Shown here: positions 41,552 through 52,238 of the stretch, one piece after another | Layout of the letters: each line of letters opens with the position of its first letter | Numbering within the stretch: the first letter of the stretch is position 1 | NCBI RefSeq assembly: GCF_019844075.1 | Contig: NZ_CP081964.1 | Location: 744,001-808,000 of the forward strand | Reading direction: 5' to 3' | DNA length: 64,000 nt | DNA from: Curtobacterium sp. TC1 | GTDB taxonomy: Bacteria > Actinomycetota > Actinomycetes > Actinomycetales > Microbacteriaceae | Made by a program: the position numbers and the translations under genes | Notes under the pieces: generated by a model | Told to the model about the DNA's origin: nothing | The model's database searches: none | Seen by the model: only the letters and a program-made list of their open reading frames with translations

Positions 41552-42601
41552 TCAGGGAGCGGTGGCGGCGGTGGTGGGCGCGGGGCCGGTCGAGCCGCGG
41601 ACGTGCAGGGCGCGCCCGCCGACCTCGGCATCGTCGACCTCGTCGCCACGGACGAGGCGTTCGACCAGGGCCACCGCGGTGCGGGCGGACTCCTCGACGG
41701 GGGCGTCGAGGGCGGTCAGCGACGGACGCACGATCGACGAGACCCACGAGTCCTCCCACGCGACGACGGACAGGTCCTCGGGCACGCGGACGCCGAGCTC
41801 GGGGGCGTGCGCGATCACCTCTGCCGCGATCGCCTCGCCGTCCAGGACGATCGCGGTGGCGCGGTCGAGGCGGGCGAGCAGGTCGGCCACCGGGTCCTCG
41901 GCGTCGGCGCGCCACCCGAGCACGAGCGCGTCCACGCCCCGACGTGCGGCCGCGGCGGTGAAGCGGGCGTCGCGGGCGCCGGTGTGGGCGAGCGCCGGGC
42001 CGTCCCCGACGCGGGCGATCCGGCGGTGCCCGAGCGAACCGAGGTGGTCGAGCAGGGACTCGGTCGCGTCGGCGTCGCCCACCGTGACCGCCGGGACGGT
42101 GCTGCCGGGGATCGGCGCGCCGAGCATGACGGCCGGCGCCGCCAGGTGCTGCAGCATCGGGATGCGGGGGTCGTCGGTGCGGACGTCGACGAGCAGGAAG
42201 CCGTCGACCCGCTGCTCGGTCCACCACTGGCGGTAGACGGCGGCTTCGTCGTCGGCCTGCACGAGCGTGACGGACAGTGACCACCCGATCGCGGCGAGGG
42301 GCTCGGTCAGGCCGGCGATCAGCCGCATCGTGAACGGGTCGCGCTGGAAGGTGTCGCGCGAGCGGGCGAGGACCAGCCCGAGGCTGTGCCCCGCGTTGCC
42401 GGAGAGCTTGCGGCTCGCCAGGTTCGGCCGCCAGTTCAGGTCGTCGGCGGCCTTGCGGATGCGGGCCGCGGTGGCGGCGGAGACGTTCGGCCGGCCGTTG
42501 AACACGTGCGAGACCGCCGAGGTCGAGACGCCGGCGCGCTTGGCGACCTGCGCGATGGTCACGCGGCGGCGGTCGACGGCTCCGGCGGTGGTGTCGCTCA
42601 T
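41552..42601 (-). CDS. LacI-family transcriptional repressor
   Basis: A 349-residue repressor. The N-terminal HTH is VTIAQVAKRAGVSTSAVSHVFNGRPNVSAATAARIRKAADDLNWRPN, with hinge-helix leucine region LASRKLSGN, followed by a periplasmic-binding-protein-like sugar domain. ATG 42601 lies 7 nt after TACGCT. Two copies of its likely operator lie upstream in the divergent region, so it should repress both itself with GH5 and the transport/hydrolase operon. Confidence 0.93.
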   Translation of the reverse strand: MSDTTAGAVDRRRVTIAQVAKRAGVSTSAVSHVFNGRPNVSAATAARIRKAADDLNWRPNLASRKLSGNAGHSLGLVLARSRDTFQRDPFTMRLIAGLTEPLAAIGWSLSVTLVQADDEAAVYRQWWTEQRVDGFLLVDVRTDDPRIPMLQHLAAPAVMLGAPIPGSTVPAVTVGDADATESLLDHLGSLGHRRIARVGDGPALAHTGARDARFTAAAARRGVDALVLGWRADAEDPVADLLARLDRATAIVLDGEAIAAEVIAHAPELGVRVPEDLSVVAWEDSWVSSIVRPSLTALDAPVEESARTAVALVERLVRGDEVDDAEVGGRALHVRGSTGPAPTTAATAP

Positions 42602-42608
42602 GCCGTCG

Positions 42609-42614
42609 AGCGTA
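42609..42614 (-). promoter_or_regulatory. -10 box for lacI
   Basis: TACGCT on the minus strand, 7 nt before ATG 42601; leaderless pattern. Confidence 0.5.
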
Positions 42615-42632
42615 GAGGCTTGACCACCTCGT

Positions 42633-42646
42633 GTAAAGCGGTATAC
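42633..42646. promoter_or_regulatory. LacI operator 1
   Basis: GTAAAGCGGTATAC. It matches operator 2, read on the other strand, as GTAMAGCGGTRTAC, with 12 of 14 bases identical. Confidence 0.7.
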
Positions 42647-42663
42647 GTTGCTCGTCACCTGAA

Positions 42664-42677
42664 GTACACCGCTGTAC
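42664..42677. promoter_or_regulatory. LacI operator 2
   Basis: GTACACCGCTGTAC (minus strand GTACAGCGGTGTAC). Its centre is 31 bp, about three helical turns, from operator 1. It probably overlaps the promoter of the solute-binding-protein operon. Confidence 0.7.
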
Positions 42678-42723
42678 CAAAACGCATCGCGACCGCTCCA
42701 CCATCCACTGCCAGGGAGGCACC

Positions 42724-44013
42724 GTGACGGACGGCATCAGTAGGCGCACCCTCATCGGAGCCGGGCTCGGCGCCGGCATCCTCGCGCCGATCCTGGCCGG
42801 GTGCAGCGCGCTCACCCCGGCCTCGAGCGGCCCGGGCACGCTGAGCGTGCACACCCAGCTCAGCGGCGCGGTCGCCGGCGCGCAGACGTTCACGGACGTC
42901 GTCGCCGCCTACCGTCGTCGCACGGACCGCAAGGTGGCCCTGCTCTCGAACGGGTCGGACCTGCCGATCGTCTTCGAGACGAGTTCGCTCGCCGGCAAGG
43001 AAGCGGACGTCGCGATCGTGAACATGGTCGGGCGCACGCTGTCCTGGACGGGCGAGGACGCCACGATCGACGTCTCCCGGTACCTCGACGAGTGGGACCT
43101 GCGCGACAAGATCATCCCCGAGGCGCTCGAGGAGTGGACCGACGACCAGGGTCGACTCCGGGCCTTCCCGTTCACGCGGACGAACTGGCCGGTGTCGTAC
43201 AACACGGCGCTGCTCGAGGAAGCCGGCGTGAGCGAGATCCCGACGACCTCGGACGCACTCATCGCCGCCGCCGACCGCCTGCGCTCCGCCGGCATCGGGC
43301 CGGTCGCCGTCGGCGGGTCGGACTGGAGCGGCCAGAAGCTCCTCATGCAGGTCATCCAGGGGTTCGTGTCGCAGGACGAAGCGGCGGAGGTCTTCTCCAC
43401 GGGCAGGATCTCGGAGAGCGCCGGTGCCGTCCGCGGCGTCGAGCACTTCGTCGAGCTCCGCGATGCCGGGGTCTTCGTCGACTCGGTGCAGGGCTTCACC
43501 TCGGACTCCGAACTGACGCAGTTCACCACCCGCAAGGCCGCCATCGTCCCCGCGATGTCCTCCGCCCTCGCGCTGGTGTCGAAGGAGCGCGCGGAGGAGG
43601 TCACCGTCGGTGGGTGGCCGGTGCCGTCGGAGGACGCCGCCATCGCGCACCCGAGCGTCATCAAGAGCTACAACGGCCACGGCATCTGGATCAGCGAGAA
43701 CGGCCGGGCGAAGCTCGACCTCGTCAAGCCGTTCGTGCAGTACCTGTACTCGTCGGCGGTGACGAGCGAGTTCATCCTCGACTCCGGCCGGGACATGAGC
43801 CGGATCACCGACACCGTCAGCCGCGACTTCCCGCTCGTCGCCCAGGCGTCGAAGCTCACCGACGACCAGGTCACCCCGGTGATGCTGCCCGACCTGCTCG
43901 TGCCCGACTCGGCGTACGAGCCGATGATCCGCGCGACCAGCCTGGCCTACGGCTCGGGCACCTCGGCCGAGCGCATCATCGACCTCTTCGAGCGCGCCTA
44001 CACGGCCGCCTGA
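42724..44013 (+). CDS. ABC transporter solute-binding lipoprotein (carbohydrate)
   Basis: A 429-residue extracellular sugar-binding protein. The twin-arginine-like start (ISRRTLIGAGLGAGILAPILAGC) ends in lipobox LAGC. The family 1 binding fold follows, with aromatic residues such as FPFTRTNWPVSYNTALLEEAG and GGSDWSGQKLL around the sugar site. GTG 42724 has AGGGAGG upstream. It is first in a five-gene operon controlled by the LacI operators. Confidence 0.93.
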   Translation: MTDGISRRTLIGAGLGAGILAPILAGCSALTPASSGPGTLSVHTQLSGAVAGAQTFTDVVAAYRRRTDRKVALLSNGSDLPIVFETSSLAGKEADVAIVNMVGRTLSWTGEDATIDVSRYLDEWDLRDKIIPEALEEWTDDQGRLRAFPFTRTNWPVSYNTALLEEAGVSEIPTTSDALIAAADRLRSAGIGPVAVGGSDWSGQKLLMQVIQGFVSQDEAAEVFSTGRISESAGAVRGVEHFVELRDAGVFVDSVQGFTSDSELTQFTTRKAAIVPAMSSALALVSKERAEEVTVGGWPVPSEDAAIAHPSVIKSYNGHGIWISENGRAKLDLVKPFVQYLYSSAVTSEFILDSGRDMSRITDTVSRDFPLVAQASKLTDDQVTPVMLPDLLVPDSAYEPMIRATSLAYGSGTSAERIIDLFERAYTAA

Positions 44014-44043
44014 CCCACCCGACCCTGCGAGAAGGAGCTCCCC

Positions 44044-44982
44044 ATGGCAGTGCTCGTCGAGGAACCACCCGTCCGGTCGGCGTCGAACCCGCCCGGGCCC
44101 GTCCGCCGCGGATCCCGCGCGGTCGGCACCGGTCGCGGCAGCTTCCCGACCTTCGCGATCCCGGCGCTCGTCTGGTACGGCCTGTTCATGATCGGCCCGG
44201 TCGTGGCCATGATCGCGATCGCGTTCCTGAGCTGGCCCGGCATGCTCGTCTCGCCGACCTTCGCGGGGCTCGACAACTTCCGGGTGCTGTTCTCCGACGA
44301 GACCTTCTGGGCCGCGGTCCGGAACAGCACGGTCCAGATCGTCGTCGGCCTGCCGATCATGATCGTGTTGGCGTTCCTGCTCGCCTTCCACGTCGTGCAG
44401 AAGCCCCGCGGCCACAAGGTGCTGCGCTACCTGCTCTTCATCCCGGCGCTCATCTCGGCACCGGCCACGGCGATGATGTTCTACGCGATGCTGAACCCCG
44501 ACGGCCTGGTCAACGGGGTGCTCGCCACGCTCGGCATCGGCGGCAAGGCCTGGCTGGCCGACCCGGCGACGGCCCTCGGAGCGCTCATCGTCGTCGACCT
44601 GTGGGCCGGCATCGGGTACTCGGCGGTGCTCATCGCGAGCCGGCTCGACGGCGTCGACACCGAGGTCGTGCAGGCCGCCCGCATGGACGGCGCGGGGTCG
44701 TGGCGGCTGGCGTGGGGCGTGTACTGGCCGATCGCGCGGGACTTCATCGGGGTCGTCGCGATGCTGCAGTTCCTGTCGATGCTCTTCAGCTCGGCGCAGA
44801 ACGTGCTCCTGCTGACCCAGGGCGGCCCGGGCACCGCGACCACGACGCTGTCGTACCTCGTGTACCAGAAGGCCTTCGTCGACACCGACCTCGGCTACAG
44901 CCAGGCGGTCGGCGTCGTCCTGTTCGTGCTCGGACTCGCCGGGATGTTCGTCATCCGCCGCGTCCTGCGCAAGACCCACTGA
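44044..44982 (+). CDS. ABC sugar transporter permease 1
   Basis: A 312-residue permease with six helices and the EAA-loop VQAARMDGAGSWRLAWGVYWPIARDFIG that contacts the ATPase. A 40-residue disordered N-terminus precedes helix 1. ATG 44044 has GAAGGAG upstream. It pairs with the next gene; no ATPase gene is in the operon, so a shared MsiK-type ATPase is expected elsewhere in the genome. Confidence 0.93.
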   Translation: MAVLVEEPPVRSASNPPGPVRRGSRAVGTGRGSFPTFAIPALVWYGLFMIGPVVAMIAIAFLSWPGMLVSPTFAGLDNFRVLFSDETFWAAVRNSTVQIVVGLPIMIVLAFLLAFHVVQKPRGHKVLRYLLFIPALISAPATAMMFYAMLNPDGLVNGVLATLGIGGKAWLADPATALGALIVVDLWAGIGYSAVLIASRLDGVDTEVVQAARMDGAGSWRLAWGVYWPIARDFIGVVAMLQFLSMLFSSAQNVLLLTQGGPGTATTTLSYLVYQKAFVDTDLGYSQAVGVVLFVLGLAGMFVIRRVLRKTH

Positions 44983-45019
44983 CCGACCGTCCCTGACCGA
45001 CAGACCCCGGGAGACCACC

Positions 45020-45874
45020 ATGGCGAAGCCCACCGCCGGCATCCGGCTGCGAGACCGGATCGGCTCCATCACGAGCGGCACCGTGGCGTGGATCTACGCC
45101 GCCCTGCTGATCCTGCCCTTCTACTACTTCGTGGTGTCGTCGTTCAAGGACAACGACGGCATCTTCGAGTCCCCACTGGCGCTGCCGGCGTCGTGGGACC
45201 TGTCGAACTTCACCGAGGCGATCCGCCAGGCCTCGCTCGGACCGGCGATCGCGAACTCGGCGATCACGACGGTGGCGGCCCTGGTGCTCACGCTCGTGCT
45301 CGCACTGCCGGCGTCGTTCGCCCTCGCCCGGGCCACCGGTCGCGCGGGACGGATCGTCGAGGGGCTGTTCTCGCTCGGGTTCCTCATCCCGTCGTTCGCG
45401 GCGCTGTTCCCGACGTTCCTCCTCGCCGCGGGCATGGGGCTCTTCCACACCCGGACGTTCCTCGTGCTCCTGTTGCCCGCGACCGCGATGCCCCTGGCCG
45501 TCGTGATCCTGACCCAGTTCATGCGGACGATCCCGCGCGAGCTGGAGGAGGCCGCGTCGATGGACGGAGCCTCGGCGTGGCAGGTGATGCGCCAGGTGTA
45601 CCTGCCGATCTGCATCCCGGGCATCGCCACCGTGCTGCTGCTGAACTTCCTGTCGTTCTGGAACGAGTACCTGTACGCCCTGGTGCTCATCGGGCCGGAC
45701 ACCGCGCAGCGGACGATCCAGGTGGCGCTCCCGACGCTGAAGGTCGACGCCGGCACCGACTACGGGATGCTCATGGCCGGCACGCTGTTCACGCTGCTGC
45801 CGGTGTACCTCGTCTACTCGATCCTGCAGCGCCAGATGCAGCGCGCCCTGGTGTCCGGAGCGATCAAGGGATGA
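45020..45874 (+). CDS. ABC sugar transporter permease 2
   Basis: A 284-residue permease with the EAA-loop LEEAASMDGASAWQVMRQVYLPICIPGIATV. GGGAGA precedes ATG 45020. Its stop overlaps the start of the GH3 gene by 4 nt (ATGA), which couples import to hydrolysis. Confidence 0.93.
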   Translation: MAKPTAGIRLRDRIGSITSGTVAWIYAALLILPFYYFVVSSFKDNDGIFESPLALPASWDLSNFTEAIRQASLGPAIANSAITTVAALVLTLVLALPASFALARATGRAGRIVEGLFSLGFLIPSFAALFPTFLLAAGMGLFHTRTFLVLLLPATAMPLAVVILTQFMRTIPRELEEAASMDGASAWQVMRQVYLPICIPGIATVLLLNFLSFWNEYLYALVLIGPDTAQRTIQVALPTLKVDAGTDYGMLMAGTLFTLLPVYLVYSILQRQMQRALVSGAIKG

Positions 45875-48180
45875 CCGCGCACCCGACGAGCCAGCCGACC
45901 GCGAGCAGCCTCGACGTCCGCGCTCGCATCGGCCAGCTCAACCAGCGTCTGAAGGGCTGGGAGGCCGTCCGCTGGGTCGACGGCCGGCCGCGGATCACCG
46001 ACGTCCTGCGCGCCGAGGTCGACCGGTGGGGTGGCATCGGCGCGGTCTACGGCGTGCTCCGCGCCGACCCCTGGTCCGGCGTGCACTGGGGCAACGGCAT
46101 CCCGCCCGAACGCTCCGCCGAGGCCTACGCCGCCGTGCAGGACCACGTCGTCGCGCACAGCGACGGTGGTGTCCCCACGCTCTTCGTCGAGGAGGTCCCG
46201 CACGGGCTGCAGGCCCTCGGCGGCACGACGGTGCCGGTGAACCTCGCGCTCGGCGCCGCCATGGACGAGCAGCTCGTCGAGGAGCTGGCCGCCGCGGTCG
46301 CCGCCGAGGTCCGGGCCCGCGGCACCCACGTCGCCCTCGTCTCCGGGCTCGACGTCCTGCGCGACCCCCGGTGGGGCCGGAGCGAGGAGTGCTGGTCGGA
46401 GGACGCCGCGCTCGCCGCGATCATGGTCGCCGCCACCGTGCGCGGCATGCAGGGTGGCGGCCCCGGCCCCATCGACGGCCGGCACGTCGCCGTCGTCGCG
46501 AAGCACCTGGCGGGGCAGGGCGCCGGCATCGGCGGTCGCAACGGCTCCGGCGCTCCGATCGGTCGTCGCGAACTCGCCGAGGTCCACCTGCCGCCGGCGC
46601 TCGCCGCCGCACGCGAACACGTCGCCGGGTTCATGGCGGCCTACAACGACGTCGACGGGGTGCCGTGCTGCGGCAACCGCGACCTGCTCACGACCACGAT
46701 CCGCGACGCCTGGGGCTGGGACGGGCTCGTCATGGCCGACGGGACCGCCGTCGACCGGCTGCGCGACGTCACCCCCGACCCGGCCTCGGCGGCTGCGCTC
46801 GCCCTGCGTGCCGGGGTCGACCTGAGCCTGTGGGACGAGGCGTACACGCACCTCGACGAGGCGCTGGACCGCGGCTTGATCAGCACCGACGACCTCGACC
46901 AGGCGGTCGACCGCGTGCTCGCCCTCAAGCGCCGCGTCGGCCTGCTCGCGACGCCGACACCGGCGCCACCAACGACACCAGCACCAGCACCGACGCGCGC
47001 CGAGGCACTCGAGCGCACGACCGCCGCGCTCGCCGAGCGTGCCGCCGGCCGCGCCGTGGTCGCCCTGGGCGGAGCGCTGCCCGCGATCGCACCCGACGCC
47101 GTCGTCGCCGTGGTCGGCCCGAACGCCGACGACGTCGACGCCCTGCTCGGCGACTACGCACCCCCGAGGCCGCCCGACGACCCCGGTGCGTCCACCGTCC
47201 GCTCCGCCCTGGAGGCCCGGCTCGGCCCCGCCCGGATCCGCACCGCCCGGGGCAGCGGGCTCCGACAGCCCCTGCCGGGCCCCGACGGGCTCCTCGCGGT
47301 CCGCACGGCGCTCCTCGGCGCTGACATCGCGGTGGTGGTGCTCGGCGGCTCGAGCCGTCGCGCGTACGACGACGGCTTCGAGGACAACGGCGCCGTCAGT
47401 GGTCCGGCACCGGACACCACGAACGGCGAGGGGGTCGACCTGGCGTCGATCGCCGTCCCCGAGGCCCAGCTCGACGTGCTCCGCGCCGCCCGCGAGAGCG
47501 GTCTGCCGGTCGTCGCGGTCGTCGTCGACGGTCGCCCGCGGGTCCTGACCGAGGTGCTCGCGCTGGCCGATGGTGTGCTGGTCGTGCCGTTCCCGGGGCC
47601 GTCCGGCGGTCGTGCCGTCGCGGACGTGCTGTTCGGCGCCCCGGCCGAGGGGCGGCTCCCCGCGACCTGGCCCGGCGCCGACGGCGTCCTGCCCGTAGCG
47701 CACGACGAGCGGCTCGAGACGGCACGCGGCTACGTCGACGTGACCAGCCGCTCGACCGTGACCGGTGCACCCGGGCCGGGCGACGGGGTGGACGTCCGCT
47801 TGGCGGAGGGGAGCGACGCGGTGACTGCCGTGCGCCTCCTGGCCGGTGGGACGGTGACCGTCCCGGTGACGGTGCGCAACAGGTCGGACGCGCCCCGTCG
47901 GGTGTCGGTGCCCCTGTGGGGGCGGCGGCGGGAGACCGGTGTCCGACCGCGGCGACGGCGACTGCTCGCCCTGGTGACGGTCGACGTGCCCGCTGGCGGG
48001 ACCGTCGACACCGCGTACACGCTCGGACTCGATGCGCTCGGCACGTGGGACGCTGGTCTCCGGCTCGGTGCACGGCCGCTCGAACTCGACTGCTGGACGG
48101 ACGACGTGCTCGATCCACCCGGGTCGACGCGGACCGTCCGCGTCACCGACGGACAGGAGTCAGTGCGATGGGTGTCGTGA
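45871..48180 (+). CDS. GH3-family glycoside hydrolase
   Basis: A 769-residue intracellular GH3 enzyme (beta-glucosidase, xylosidase or related). The barrel domain shows LFVEEVPHGLQ, DVLRDPRWGRSEECWSEDA, VAVVAKHLAGQGAG and the nucleophile Asp in GWDGLVMADGTAV. The alpha/beta sandwich domain follows, with VVAVVGPNADDVDALLGDYAPP, then an FnIII-like end. The usual VMSDW nucleophile context is MADG, and the linker TPTPAPPTTPAPAPT between domains is unusual. Substrate is likely a mannose- or GlcNAc-containing oligosaccharide given its neighbours, but this is inference. Confidence 0.9.
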   Translation: MTAHPTSQPTASSLDVRARIGQLNQRLKGWEAVRWVDGRPRITDVLRAEVDRWGGIGAVYGVLRADPWSGVHWGNGIPPERSAEAYAAVQDHVVAHSDGGVPTLFVEEVPHGLQALGGTTVPVNLALGAAMDEQLVEELAAAVAAEVRARGTHVALVSGLDVLRDPRWGRSEECWSEDAALAAIMVAATVRGMQGGGPGPIDGRHVAVVAKHLAGQGAGIGGRNGSGAPIGRRELAEVHLPPALAAAREHVAGFMAAYNDVDGVPCCGNRDLLTTTIRDAWGWDGLVMADGTAVDRLRDVTPDPASAAALALRAGVDLSLWDEAYTHLDEALDRGLISTDDLDQAVDRVLALKRRVGLLATPTPAPPTTPAPAPTRAEALERTTAALAERAAGRAVVALGGALPAIAPDAVVAVVGPNADDVDALLGDYAPPRPPDDPGASTVRSALEARLGPARIRTARGSGLRQPLPGPDGLLAVRTALLGADIAVVVLGGSSRRAYDDGFEDNGAVSGPAPDTTNGEGVDLASIAVPEAQLDVLRAARESGLPVVAVVVDGRPRVLTEVLALADGVLVVPFPGPSGGRAVADVLFGAPAEGRLPATWPGADGVLPVAHDERLETARGYVDVTSRSTVTGAPGPGDGVDVRLAEGSDAVTAVRLLAGGTVTVPVTVRNRSDAPRRVSVPLWGRRRETGVRPRRRRLLALVTVDVPAGGTVDTAYTLGLDALGTWDAGLRLGARPLELDCWTDDVLDPPGSTRTVRVTDGQESVRWVS

Positions 48181-49451
48181 CGCGGACGCAGCTCGAGGAG
48201 ATCACGCCGACGCTGGTGGCGGCCGCCGACCGGGTCCGCGCCGCGGTCGGCACCGAGGTCGGGGACCGGGTGGAGCGCGCGCTCGTCCGGACGCTGCGGG
48301 ACACGATCTCGCTCGACGACGACGGCGCCTTCGTCATCACGGGGGACATCCCGGCGATGTGGCTCCGCGACTCGACGACGCAGATGACGCCGTACCTGCG
48401 GTTCGCGGCGGACGACCCGGCGCTCGCGGACCTGCTCTGGGCGGTCGTGCGGCGGCAGTTCCGGCTGATCGAGCACGACCCGTACGCGAACTCGTTCAAC
48501 CGCGAGCCGAACGGCGCGCACTACGACCCGGACGACCTGAACGCCGACCCGCTGGTGTGGGAGCAGAAGTACGAGGTGGACAGCCTGGCCTACCCGGTGA
48601 CGTTCGCGCACGCGCTGTGGCGGGCGACCGGCTCCACGACGGTGCTCGACGAGCGGGCGCACCGGGTGTTCCGCACGATCGTGGCGCAGTGGCGCGCCGA
48701 ACAGGACCACGACGCCTCGGCGTACCGGTTCGTGCGCGACGGGGCGATCCCGACCGAGACCCTGGCGCGGGACGGCCGCGGTACCCCGGTCGCCGTGACG
48801 GGCATGACGTGGTGCGGGTTCCGCCCGTCGGACGACGCCTGCACGTACGGCTTCAACGTGCCCGCGAACCTGTTCGCCGCCGAGGCGTTGCTCGCCGTCG
48901 CCGCGATCGCCCGCGAGGTCTGGTCCGACACGGGGCTGGCGGACGACGCCGACGTGCTGCGCGCGAGCATCCTGGACGGCGTCCGGCAGCACGGCATCGT
49001 GGCCGGGCCGGCGGGTGCGGACGTCTACGCCTACGAGGTCGACGGCCTGGACGGCGTGCTGCTCATGGACGACGCGAACACGCCGTCGCTGCTGTCGCTG
49101 CCCCTGTCCGCGCCGTCGGTGCTCGACGACGTGGTGTGGGCGGCGACGCGGGACTTCGTGCTGTCACCGGCGAACCCGTACTGGTTCAGCGGCACCGCGG
49201 CCGCCGGTGTCGGCAGCCCGCACACGGTGCCGCAGCGGGTGTGGCCGATCGCCCTGGCGGTCGAGGGCCTCGTGTCCGGGTCGCCGTCGCGCCGTCGGGA
49301 GCTGCTCGACGTGCTCGTGGCGACCGACGGCGGGACCGGCGACATGCACGAGTCGTTCGACGTCGAGGATCCGACGCGGTTCTCGCGCCCGTGGTTCTCG
49401 TGGGCGGACGCGATGTTCTGCGAACTGGCACTGGCGGCGGCCGAGGACTGA
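48168..49451 (+). CDS. GH125-family exo-alpha-1,6-mannosidase
   Basis: A 427-residue enzyme of GH125, metal-independent exo-alpha-mannosidases. The diagnostic segment is ITGDIPAMWLRDSTTQMTPYLRFA, with ANSFNREPNGAHYDPDDLN, WEQKYEVDSLAYPV, TGMTWCGFRPSDDACTYGFNVPANLFA and LLMDDANTPSLLSLPL. It is intracellular and overlaps the GH3 end by 13 nt. It would trim alpha-1,6-mannose from imported mannan or N-glycan fragments. The last codons form the left arm of a terminator hairpin. Confidence 0.93.
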   Translation: MGVVTRTQLEEITPTLVAAADRVRAAVGTEVGDRVERALVRTLRDTISLDDDGAFVITGDIPAMWLRDSTTQMTPYLRFAADDPALADLLWAVVRRQFRLIEHDPYANSFNREPNGAHYDPDDLNADPLVWEQKYEVDSLAYPVTFAHALWRATGSTTVLDERAHRVFRTIVAQWRAEQDHDASAYRFVRDGAIPTETLARDGRGTPVAVTGMTWCGFRPSDDACTYGFNVPANLFAAEALLAVAAIAREVWSDTGLADDADVLRASILDGVRQHGIVAGPAGADVYAYEVDGLDGVLLMDDANTPSLLSLPLSAPSVLDDVVWAATRDFVLSPANPYWFSGTAAAGVGSPHTVPQRVWPIALAVEGLVSGSPSRRRELLDVLVATDGGTGDMHESFDVEDPTRFSRPWFSWADAMFCELALAAAED

Positions 49452-49472
49452 TCCTCGGCCGCCGCCAGTGCC
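49427..49472. terminator. Terminator hairpin embedded in the end of the GH125 gene
   Basis: Arms 49427-49447 and 49452-49472 are a perfect 21-bp stem; the 4-nt loop CTGA holds the TGA stop. It also serves the convergent pgm gene, which ends 19 nt further on. Confidence 0.75.
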
Positions 49473-49490
49473 GGTCGTGCGGGTGGCCGA

Positions 49491-51110
<1,620 letters not shown>

Positions 51111-51202
51111 GCGTCCATCCTGGCATCGCGCGCCCGGAGACGTCCGGCCGGCGCACAGCCCGGGCCGCAGAGCGCGGACCGGGCCGTGTCCGCCGGTGGG
51201 GG

Positions 51203-51448
51203 TCAGGCGGTGCGGAACGAGCCCGTCGCCGTCCGGAACGAGCCCGTGGCGGTGCGGGTCGACGCGGTCCAGGTGCCGGGACGCGACCGCTGCGTGTCGG
51301 TGAAGCGCCCGAGGCGCCCGGTGATCGGCGCGCCCGTGTAGGTGCCGACCGAGTCGGTGGCGCGGCTGCCGGTGAAGGTCCCGCGCTCGTCACGTCCGCC
51401 GAGCCCGGACACGAAGGTGCCGCCGAACGGGAAGGTGCTGTTCGTCAT
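51203..51448 (-). CDS. Small Gly/Thr-rich repeat protein, unknown function
   Basis: An 81-residue protein made largely of short turns of the form GTFT/GTYTG/GSFRTA, such as GGTFVSGLGGRDERGTFTG and the terminal repeat TATGSFRTATGSFRTA, encoded by a 21-bp direct repeat near 51215-51255. This looks like a beta-rich repeat but no family is recognised. ATG 51448 is preceded by AGGAG, so it is leadered. Confidence 0.6.
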   Translation of the reverse strand: MTNSTFPFGGTFVSGLGGRDERGTFTGSRATDSVGTYTGAPITGRLGRFTDTQRSRPGTWTASTRTATGSFRTATGSFRTA

Positions 51449-51575
51449 GGTGGTCTCCTCGATGTGGTGGCGGCATCGAGGATCGCCGGTCCGACGACCC
51501 TGACGCCGTCGGCTGGAGACACCACCGTACGTGACTGTCTTGCATCATGCAAAACAAGTGCACGAACGTGCGCGA

Positions 51576-52238
51576 TCAGGCCAAGAGCTCGCAGAAGCTC
51601 CGGCCCGCGACCGTCCAGCTCTGCCGCGCCACGAGGCCCGCGTCCGCCGCGTGCCGGTGCAGCGCGTCGAGCCCGACCTCGGCCCAGGGGAACCCGGCGC
51701 TCTCGTGGCCGTCGGTGTCCACCACGCGGGCGGTGTACACGCGGTCGGCGAGGGGGTCGGGGTTCGTCTCGACGATGACCCGGCCGCCGGTGCGGACGAT
51801 CTCGCGACAGCGCTCCAGCAGCGCGGCGGGGTCGCCGCCGATGCCGATGTTGCCGTCGATGACCAGGGCGGTGTCCCAGTGCCCCTCGTCGGGGACCGCG
51901 TCGAACACCGATCCCTGGACGGCCGTGCCGCCGGACCGTTGCGCGATGGCGACGGCCTCGGCCGAGACGTCGACGCCGAGCGCCGGGATGCCGAGGGTGC
52001 GGGCGGCCACGAGCATCCGACCGGGGCCGCAGCCGATGTCGATCACGGGGCCGTCGGCGTCGTCGAGCAGCGAGCGGTCGACGCGGTCGGCCGCGGCGCT
52101 CCAGCGGCTGACGTCCATCGTCGTCACGACGTCGGGGCGGGCCGGGTCGGTCAGGCGGAGGCTGCCGTCCGAGCGCAGGGCCCTGGCGTACGGCTCGCCG
52201 CCGCCGGCGCCGAAGGAGACGGGTGCGTGCATGGTCAT
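51576..52238 (-). CDS. Class I SAM-dependent methyltransferase
   Basis: A 220-residue Rossmann methyltransferase. Motif I is VIDIGCGPGRMLVAART, followed by GVDVSAEAVAIA and a motif IV region DTALVIDGNIGIGGDPAALL. Substrate unknown. It is third in a tightly linked group: its ATG follows the stop of the DUF2064 gene directly (TAG|ATG). The gene set suggests a role in modifying a sugar or small molecule. Confidence 0.88.
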   Translation of the reverse strand: MTMHAPVSFGAGGGEPYARALRSDGSLRLTDPARPDVVTTMDVSRWSAAADRVDRSLLDDADGPVIDIGCGPGRMLVAARTLGIPALGVDVSAEAVAIAQRSGGTAVQGSVFDAVPDEGHWDTALVIDGNIGIGGDPAALLERCREIVRTGGRVIVETNPDPLADRVYTARVVDTDGHESAGFPWAEVGLDALHRHAADAGLVARQSWTVAGRSFCELLA

